NCBI GenBank assembly: GCA_016218005.1
Contig: JACRFF010000065.1
Location: 1 to 11,732, forward strand
Length of the DNA stretch: 11,732 bases
DNA from: Ignavibacteriales bacterium
GTDB taxonomy: Bacteria; Bacteroidota; Ignavibacteria; UBA10030
Direction: 5' to 3'
A program made the position numbers and the translations under genes. Within the stretch, counting starts at the first letter, position 1; each line of letters begins with the position of its first letter. The notes under the pieces were generated by a model. The model was not told the origin of the DNA. It saw only the letters and a list, made by a program, of their open reading frames with translations, and searched no databases. This document shows positions 6,287 through 11,732 of the stretch, one piece after another.

Positions 6287-7918
6287 ATGAAAAGGGTCAT
6301 TCTGATTTCTGCTGTCGTGCTCGTTATCGCCGGGGCAGGATACTATTTCTGGCGGGGAAACACGAAAGCTGCTGATGCAGCTCCCGTTGGTCAAGTGCAG
6401 CGCATTCTTAAGGTGGGACGGGGCGACCTGAATCTCAATGTATCCGCGAATGGGGTTGTTCAGCCGATCAACAAAGTCGAGATTAAGTCGAAGGGGAGCG
6501 GTCAGGTGTTGATGCTTTCCTTTGAGGAAGGGAAGTTTGTGCAAAAGGGCGAGCTGTTGGCTATTCTTGATACTGTGACCGCCAAGAATGACTACGAGCA
6601 AAGCAAAGCAGATCGTGATGTTGCAGATGCGGCGCTCATTCAATCTACAAACAATCTCCGCAGGTTGAAGGAATTGTTCGAGAAGAAACTGATCTCTCAA
6701 CAAGACCTCGATGCTGCCAACACCGATTATGTGCGTTCGCAAGCGCAAGTCGTTCGAGCGAAAGCATCTCTTTCGACGATGGAAGTGAAGCTCAGCGAAA
6801 CGAAAGTGTACGCGCCTCTCACCGGTATCATTCTTACGCGTAACCTTGAACTCGGCCAGATCGTGGCCTCTGCGCTGTCGAATGTTGGCGGCGGCACGAC
6901 GATCGCAAGCATTGCAGATATGGATCAGGTGCACGTCGAAACAAACGTCGATGAAGTCGATGTTGGCAAAGTCAAGGTGGGTCAACAAGCCAAGGTGGTG
7001 GCTGATGCGTTTCCCGATGATTTCTTTTCGGGAGCTGTCGAACGAGTTGCCCCCCAAGGGAAAACCGCGCAGAATGTAACTTCGTTTACCGTACTCATTC
7101 TGGTCAAGAATGAAGGATTGAAGCTGAAGGCCGGTATGAGTGCGTCGGTGGATATTCAAGTATTCAATCGCAAGAACGTTGTGTTAGTTCCCAATGAAGC
7201 CCTCAAGGATCCTCGCACTGAGCAAGGCCGACAGATGATAGCGGCGGCAGGTCTCACGATGCCGAAGGAATCACGGCCAGCTGTCGTTAGCCAAACGCAG
7301 TCGTTTCCCAAAGGGATGGATTCCCAAAAGAATGAAGGCAAGACGACTCTGGCAGACATAGAAAAATTTCGTGAGAAGATGCGCAACGCCCCTGACGACC
7401 AGCGGCAGAAGTTGCGTGATGAAATGCGTTCGATGATGGAACGATTGTCTCCTGAAGACCGACAAAAAATGCTTGAACAATTCCGCCAACGGATGGGTCA
7501 AGGCGGTGGAGGCCAATTCGGCGGGGGCGGGTCCGGCGGCGGACAATTTGGAGGGGGTGGATTTGGAGGCGGTCAGTTTGGCGGTGGAGGCGGTGGAGGA
7601 ATGATGACATTCGGAACGCCGGGAGGAGGAAATGCGCCGCGCGAGAGACGCCAAGCCCAAGTTGGCAACGAAAACGAAACCCGGTGGCGGCTGACGGTGG
7701 CGAAGGACAGCACGGGCTTCAAACCGCGTTTCGTGAAAGTGGGGCCGAGCAACTTTGACTACTCGGAAGTTTTGGAAGGATTGAAAGAGGGTGATGAAAT
7801 CCAAGTGACGACGATTTCACGCGCGAAAATTGCCAGCCAAGAAATGACAGACCGCATGCGCAGCAACAGTTCGGTATTGGGCGGTGGCGGCGGTGGTGGA
7901 GGGGGACGGGTACGCTAA
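6287..7918 (+). CDS. MacA/HlyD-family efflux periplasmic adaptor with Gly-rich insert
   Basis: The N-terminal helix (residues 3-22) anchors the adaptor in the inner membrane. A barrel-sandwich (lipoyl-like) half follows at about 58-92 (VEIKSKGSGQVLMLSFEEGKFVQKGE), a coiled-coil hairpin at about 95-165 (QSTNNLRRLKELFEKKLISQQDLDAA), the second half-lipoyl (VYAPLTGIILTRNLELGQIV), and a beta-barrel domain to about 305. At 543 residues it is much longer than MacA (about 370). The excess is at the C-terminal side: a charged helical segment (355-403) with an LSPED motif, then GGGQFGGGGx repeats (407-436), then the remaining membrane-proximal domain (about 455-515) and a tail of nine glycines before RVR. 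It would link an inner-membrane transporter to a TolC-like channel. The next gene, a MacB-type permease five bases on, is the likely partner. Precise domain borders are approximate. Confidence 0.9.
   Translation: MKRVILISAVVLVIAGAGYYFWRGNTKAADAAPVGQVQRILKVGRGDLNLNVSANGVVQPINKVEIKSKGSGQVLMLSFEEGKFVQKGELLAILDTVTAKNDYEQSKADRDVADAALIQSTNNLRRLKELFEKKLISQQDLDAANTDYVRSQAQVVRAKASLSTMEVKLSETKVYAPLTGIILTRNLELGQIVASALSNVGGGTTIASIADMDQVHVETNVDEVDVGKVKVGQQAKVVADAFPDDFFSGAVERVAPQGKTAQNVTSFTVLILVKNEGLKLKAGMSASVDIQVFNRKNVVLVPNEALKDPRTEQGRQMIAAAGLTMPKESRPAVVSQTQSFPKGMDSQKNEGKTTLADIEKFREKMRNAPDDQRQKLRDEMRSMMERLSPEDRQKMLEQFRQRMGQGGGGQFGGGGSGGGQFGGGGFGGGQFGGGGGGGMMTFGTPGGGNAPRERRQAQVGNENETRWRLTVAKDSTGFKPRFVKVGPSNFDYSEVLEGLKEGDEIQVTTISRAKIASQEMTDRMRSNSSVLGGGGGGGGGRVR
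7505..7594 (+). repeat. in-frame 30-bp tandem repeat encoding GGGQFGGGGx, three copies
   Basis: Three successive 10-residue units place Gln at residues 410, 420 and 430, each followed by Phe, in the form GGGQFGGGG plus S, F or G. The Gln-Phe codons differ among copies (CAATTC, CAATTT, CAGTTT), so the repeat is kept at protein level while the DNA has drifted. It lies in the C-terminal insert of the adaptor and probably forms a flexible linker. Confidence 0.85.
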
Positions 7919-7922
7919 CGTT

Positions 7923-9140
7923 ATGAATCTCAAGGAAAGTTTTCTTACTTCCTTTGGCGCGCTTGTTGCCAACAAATTGCGGGCGCTTCTCACCATGTTA
8001 GGCATCATCATCGGTGTCGCTGCGGTGATTACAATGATCGCCATTGGCGAAGGTTCACAACGAGCGGTGATGGATCGAATCCAATCTTTAGGATCCAATT
8101 TGCTCTTCATTAGTCCTGGGGCTTTTCGCGGTGGTGGAATGGTCGTTGTCCAGTTTGGCACAAGTGTGCGGTTGAAGAATGGCGATGCTGAAGCGGTACG
8201 CAAGCGAACTGCCGCGATCGAGGCGGTTGTTCCTGAACTGAGCCGCTCAGCACAAGTGAAGTACGAGAACAAAAATTGGAGCACCAGAATCATCGGAACG
8301 GTGCCGGAGTATGAGACTGTCCGCAACTTTGCCGCTGCGCACGGACGGTATTTCAATCATGCGGAAGAACGTGCCGCTTCCAAAGTGTGCGTGGTCGGAG
8401 CGACAATCGTTGACAATCTTTTTCAAGGTCTCGACCCGATTGGCAGAACCATGCGCATACAGGGACAGTCGTTTCAGGTGGTCGGCGTGCTTGAGACGAA
8501 AGGGCAGAGCGGCTTCCAAAATCCGGATGACCAGATTATTGTTCCCCTGACCACGGCGCAGCGCCGCGTGTTCGGTGTGGACTATCTCAGCCAGATTACA
8601 GCGAAAGTTGTCGACCAATCGCGGTCAGACGAGGCATTCCTTGATATCGAGCGCATCCTCCGCCGCGAGCACAAGTTGCGCGACGAACAGGACAACGATT
8701 TCTCGATTCGCAATCAAGCCGATATCATCCAGACATTTCAAGAAACTCAGCAAACGTTTACGTTTCTCTTGGCCGGCATCGCGGCGGTATCGCTCGTTGT
8801 CGGCGGGATTGGCATTATGAACATCATGATCGTTTCAGTTACCGAGCGGACGAAAGAGATCGGCATTCGCAAGGCCATCGGTGCGCGTCGACAAGATATC
8901 ATGTTGCAGTTCCTCATCGAATCAGTTGTGATGAGCGTAGCAGGCGGCTGTATCGGTATCATCATTGGCGTTCTGGCTTCCTATCTGATCACAACGTACG
9001 GAAATCTTTCACCCATCATCTCGCCCAACTCAATTATTGTCAGCTTCCTTTTCTCGTCGTTTGTGGGAGTGTTTTTTGGTTTATATCCTGCGTGGAAAGC
9101 GGCCATGGCAAGCGTTATTGATGCACTGAGGTACGAATAG
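7923..9140 (+). CDS. MacB/FtsX-type ABC transporter permease without ATPase domain
   Basis: I start this at the ATG at 7923, giving 405 residues; an upstream GTG at 7884 would add 13 residues inside the Gly-rich tail of the adaptor gene. The N-terminus MNLKESFLTSFGALVANKLR and the first helix (about 19-42, LLTMLGIIIGVAAVITMIAIGEG) are typical of MacB permeases. A large periplasmic MacB core domain (about 43-275) follows, then three helices at about 279-305, 327-356 and 368-392. The conserved loop ERTKEIGIRKAIGAR between helices 2 and 3 is a hallmark, as is the ending DALRYE. MacB normally also carries, or sits next to, an ATPase; no Walker-type gene occurs in this window, so the energy source must come from elsewhere. 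Substrates of this family include macrolides, peptides, lipoproteins and siderophores; none can be chosen here. Confidence 0.92.
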   Translation: MNLKESFLTSFGALVANKLRALLTMLGIIIGVAAVITMIAIGEGSQRAVMDRIQSLGSNLLFISPGAFRGGGMVVVQFGTSVRLKNGDAEAVRKRTAAIEAVVPELSRSAQVKYENKNWSTRIIGTVPEYETVRNFAAAHGRYFNHAEERAASKVCVVGATIVDNLFQGLDPIGRTMRIQGQSFQVVGVLETKGQSGFQNPDDQIIVPLTTAQRRVFGVDYLSQITAKVVDQSRSDEAFLDIERILRREHKLRDEQDNDFSIRNQADIIQTFQETQQTFTFLLAGIAAVSLVVGGIGIMNIMIVSVTERTKEIGIRKAIGARRQDIMLQFLIESVVMSVAGGCIGIIIGVLASYLITTYGNLSPIISPNSIIVSFLFSSFVGVFFGLYPAWKAAMASVIDALRYE

Positions 9141-9141
9141 C

Positions 9142-10200
9142 ATGCCGCGCGTTGGTGCTCAAAAACTTGCGTTGCTTATCGGCGGTATTCTCATCGTCGC
9201 CGCCCTTGTGGTCTACAAAATCCTTGCGGCGAAGCCGTCGGCAGACGCCCGGCGCGCTGCGGCTCCGTTGGTAAAGACGACGAAGTCCAAGCGTGAAACG
9301 ATTGTCTATCAATTGAAATTCAATGGCGATGTACTTCCGATCCGTCAGGCAGCAATCTTCTCGAAGGTCAGCGGGAACTTGGAGAAAAATTTGGTAGACA
9401 TGGGGGCAGAGGTGAAGGTCAATCAACTGCTTGCCGTCATCGACTCGACGGAATTGCATCAGCAATACCAACAGGTGAGCGCTACCTACTACAACAACCA
9501 ACAAATTTTCCAACGGAACAAGCAGTTGTTCGAGCGGAATCTGGTGTCGAAGCAAGACGTGGACAATGCGGAAGCCGCGATGAAAGTGGCGCAGGCGACG
9601 CTTGAGGCGGCCGCGACGCGGTTAAGTTATGCGCGCATTACCGCGCCATTTGCAGGCACGGTAACGCGGCGATTTCTGGATGCGGGTGCATTGGTAACTC
9701 CGAGCAACTCCATTTTGTTCAATCTGATGGACCTTGACACGGTAAAAGTGATCGTGAACGTGCTTGAAAAGGATGTGCCGCTTGTCCCTCGCGTGAAAAG
9801 CGCAAACGTTGTTCTTGACGCCCTCGCCGATAAAGAGTTCGTAGGAAGCATGGCCGCCAACAGTCAAGCCGTCGACCTCACCACACGCACGATGGCCGTT
9901 GAAGTGCGAGTGCCCAACCGTTCGCACATTATCAAACCGGGTATGTTTGCCACCGTTACATTGGTATGGGATGAAAAACGCGATGCTCTCACGATCCCTA
10001 CATCGTGCTTGCTGAGAGACAACGACGGCTACTTCGTGTTTGTGGCAGATAATAAAACTGCGCGGCGCGTGCGGGTGCAAGCTGGTGCAGAGCAGAATTT
10101 CCAGACGGAGATTCTTAGCGGCCTTTCCGGCGAAGAAGAAATCATTTCCACCGGCCAGCAATTTGTGAAAGACGGCGGACCTATCAATATCCTACCGTAG
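9142..10200 (+). CDS. RND efflux periplasmic adaptor (AcrA/MexA-like membrane fusion protein)
   Basis: A 352-residue adaptor starts two bases after the permease stop, with a membrane-anchoring helix at about residues 8-28. The first lipoyl half is near 60-95 (QAAIFSKVSGNLEKNLVDMGAEVKVNQ), the coiled-coil hairpin is about 98-160 (NKQLFERNLVSKQDVDNAEAAM), and the second lipoyl half contains YARITAPFAGTVTRRFLDAG. A beta-barrel follows (VNVLEKDVPLV, VRVPNRSHIIKPGMFATVTL) and a membrane-proximal domain closes the chain. Length and order are ordinary for RND adaptors. It directly precedes the RND pump gene and should be its partner, joining the pump to a TolC-type channel. It shares the hairpin motif (LFE-x-x-L-[IV]-S-x-Q-D-[LV]-D-x-A) with the first adaptor, so the two are distant paralogues of one superfamily. 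Confidence 0.93.
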   Translation: MPRVGAQKLALLIGGILIVAALVVYKILAAKPSADARRAAAPLVKTTKSKRETIVYQLKFNGDVLPIRQAAIFSKVSGNLEKNLVDMGAEVKVNQLLAVIDSTELHQQYQQVSATYYNNQQIFQRNKQLFERNLVSKQDVDNAEAAMKVAQATLEAAATRLSYARITAPFAGTVTRRFLDAGALVTPSNSILFNLMDLDTVKVIVNVLEKDVPLVPRVKSANVVLDALADKEFVGSMAANSQAVDLTTRTMAVEVRVPNRSHIIKPGMFATVTLVWDEKRDALTIPTSCLLRDNDGYFVFVADNKTARRVRVQAGAEQNFQTEILSGLSGEEEIISTGQQFVKDGGPINILP

Positions 10201-10205
10201 CGCCT

Positions 10206-11732
10206 ATGTGGCTCACTCGGCTTGCACTGCGGTATCCCATCTCTACATTCTTGTTTGCGTTGACCATCATTGTGCTGGGGTACGTTTCCTTTACCCAGTT
10301 GCCGGTTGATTTGCTGCCCAACATTACGATTCCTGTCGTTACGACGGTGACGTTCTATTCCGGCGCGGGTCCGCTCGACATGGAGCAATCCGTAACCGCA
10401 TTTGTGGAACGAGGCGTCAGCTCGGTCAGCGACGTCGATTACGTCCAATCCACGACACGCGAGGGTATTTCGCAGGTGCGGGTGAATTTCAACTGGAATG
10501 CCAATGTCGACGTCGGATTGATTGATGTCGTTCAACGCGTCAATCGTATCCTCAATCAACTTCCGATCGGCGTCTCACAGCCGACGGTTTTGCGATTCGA
10601 CATTACGAACTTGCCCGTGTGCAACGTTGCAGTTTCGGGCGGCATGGATGAGCGGGATCTTTATGATCTCGCGTTCAACGTCATCGAACCTCAAATTGAG
10701 CATCTGCCCGGCGTGGCGTCTGCGTCGGTCATTGGGGGGAGGATTCGCGAAATCCATGTTGTGATCGACCGGAACCGATTGCAAGCGCTCCGTTTGCCTG
10801 TGGCTGATGTTCTGGTGGCAGTGGCAAATTCCAACCTCATCATTCCTTCGGGAAATTTGCGTACCGGCCAATTCGATTTTTCGCTGAAGACAGAAAGCCG
10901 GTTCAATGTTGTCCGACCGATGGAAGACGTGGTCATCAAAGTCGTCAGCGGCGTTCCCATCCGCATCAAGGATGTCGGCGTTGTAGAAGACAGTTATCAA
11001 GAGCAAACGGAAATTATTCGCATCAACGGAAAGCCCGGCATCACCTTGCGCGTGCAAAAACTTGCAACGGCCAATACGGTCGATGTGGTCGGCAATGTTC
11101 TCAAGGGATTGCCGAAAATCACCGGCCTACCGGAATCCGTCAAGCTATCGCTTTCCTTCGATCAATCGCTCTACATCAAACAGACCATTGCAGGTTTGCA
11201 GCGTGAAGCCACGCTTGGCGGCGTGCTGGCAATGCTCATCATTCTCATGTTCTTGCGCAACGTGCGCGGAACGCTGATCATCGTTGTGGCTATTCCGCTG
11301 TCGATACTCATTACGTTTATTCTCTTCCGCTTCGGCAACATATCGTTGAACATCATGACATTCGGAGGATTGGCGTTGGCGGTCGGCCGCCTTGTGGATG
11401 ATTCGATTGTAGAGCTTGAGGCTATCTCCCGCCACTACAACGAGCGCAAGCAGAGCTTGACGAAGCTCCAAGCCACGTTGGGCGCTGCAAAAGAAGTTGC
11501 GGCCCCAATCTTTGTCTCCACCTTGACGACGGTTATTGTGTTCTTGCCGATCGTCTTCCTGAGCGGTATCGCAAAACTCATGTTCATTCCCCTGACGATC
11601 ACCATCACCGTGGCGTTGTTCGGGTCGTTCTTTGTTTCTCGAACCGTCACTCCGTTGATGTGCTTGAAGTACCTTCCGCCGGAAAGGGAACTCAATGCTG
11701 CATCGACGAAATTTTCCGACCGTCTTCGTGTC
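10206..11732 (+). CDS. RND efflux pump inner-membrane subunit (AcrB-like, HAE type), 3' end beyond window
   Basis: The frame is open for 509 codons to the right edge, about half of the usual 1,000-1,050 residues. It starts MWLTRLALRYPISTFLFAL, with helix 1 at about 9-29, then the signature LPVDLLPNITIPVV and the first porter domain (about 35-330). The helices after it are near 336-353, 358-378 and 383-405, with further helices at about 430-475. Helix 4 contains GRLVDDSIVELE, whose Asp398-Asp399 pair matches the proton-relay aspartates of AcrB (Asp407-Asp408). The pump exchanges protons for substrate and, with the adaptor five bases upstream, would expel hydrophobic or amphiphilic compounds through a TolC-like channel. 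Heavy-metal (CzcA/CnrA) pumps are the main alternative; I favour the drug/hydrophobe branch from the N-terminal and helix 4 motifs, but the lysine and arginine partners lie outside the window. Confidence 0.93.
   Translation, partial: MWLTRLALRYPISTFLFALTIIVLGYVSFTQLPVDLLPNITIPVVTTVTFYSGAGPLDMEQSVTAFVERGVSSVSDVDYVQSTTREGISQVRVNFNWNANVDVGLIDVVQRVNRILNQLPIGVSQPTVLRFDITNLPVCNVAVSGGMDERDLYDLAFNVIEPQIEHLPGVASASVIGGRIREIHVVIDRNRLQALRLPVADVLVAVANSNLIIPSGNLRTGQFDFSLKTESRFNVVRPMEDVVIKVVSGVPIRIKDVGVVEDSYQEQTEIIRINGKPGITLRVQKLATANTVDVVGNVLKGLPKITGLPESVKLSLSFDQSLYIKQTIAGLQREATLGGVLAMLIILMFLRNVRGTLIIVVAIPLSILITFILFRFGNISLNIMTFGGLALAVGRLVDDSIVELEAISRHYNERKQSLTKLQATLGAAKEVAAPIFVSTLTTVIVFLPIVFLSGIAKLMFIPLTITITVALFGSFFVSRTVTPLMCLKYLPPERELNAASTKFSDRLRV

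Noticed and set aside
6254..7159. Minus-strand open frame of 301 codons opposite the first adaptor
   Set aside because: Long but fully antisense to a confident adaptor gene; the product has no recognisable motifs and the length follows from the codon pattern of the sense gene.
7505..7594. Short regular repeats as a possible CRISPR or integration array
   Set aside because: The 30-bp units are contiguous, lie in frame inside a coding gene and vary at third positions; there are no spacers.
7884..7922. Upstream GTG start for the MacB-type permease
   Set aside because: It would add residues encoded within the Gly-rich tail of the previous gene, while the ATG at 7923 gives the normal N-terminus of MacB-type permeases.
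10029..10559. Minus-strand open frame of 176 codons spanning the adaptor/pump junction
   Set aside because: Antisense to two confident genes and without family features.

Overview
The window looks like chromosomal DNA of a Gram-negative bacterium of the Bacteroidota/Chlorobiota (FCB) group, possibly an Ignavibacteria- or Kapabacteria-like lineage. This rests on a DUF4835/PorD-type protein tied to the type IX secretion system, a PorV/PorQ-like outer-membrane protein, a Bacteroidota-style promoter (TTG-N20-TAnnTTTG) before mnmA, and roughly even base composition. No species can be named. I see no RNA gene, insertion sequence, CRISPR array or phage gene.

Left part (1-3516): envelope genes. A minus-strand DUF4835/PorD-like gene runs off the left edge. 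Divergently, from position 692, a two-gene plus-strand unit encodes a PorV/PorQ-like barrel protein and, overlapping by ATGA, a 662-residue exported protein in which a ComEA-like helix-hairpin-helix domain precedes a predicted outer-membrane beta-barrel.

Middle (3517-4840): mnmA, the tRNA 2-thiouridylase, has its own probable promoter and ends in a clear rho-independent terminator. The gap from 4728 to 4840 holds two promoter-like elements with the same layout (AAC-N16-CGTCTA), as expected for an ECF sigma factor.

Right part (4841-11732): one tightly packed operon. It encodes an ECF sigma factor, a zinc-finger membrane anti-sigma factor (ATGA overlap), a small membrane-anchored periplasmic protein with two LTxxQ-like motifs (CpxP/Spy/CnrX-like), a MacA-like adaptor with an embedded helical insert and a Gly/Gln/Phe repeat, a MacB-type permease without its ATPase, a second adaptor of the AcrA/MexA kind, and an RND pump cut by the right edge. 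The simplest reading is a self-regulated envelope-stress or toxic-compound response: the periplasmic protein and anti-sigma factor control the sigma factor, which drives its own operon and two efflux machines. The layout recalls cobalt/nickel CnrYXH-CnrCBA, but the inducer cannot be read from the sequence. No TolC-type outer-membrane factor and no ABC ATPase lie inside the window.

Translation signals differ by position in the operon. Genes that seem to begin transcripts (692, 3577, 4841, and 640 on the minus strand) have no visible Shine-Dalgarno sequence, while some internal genes (5428, 6287) do, which suggests leaderless or near-leaderless first genes.
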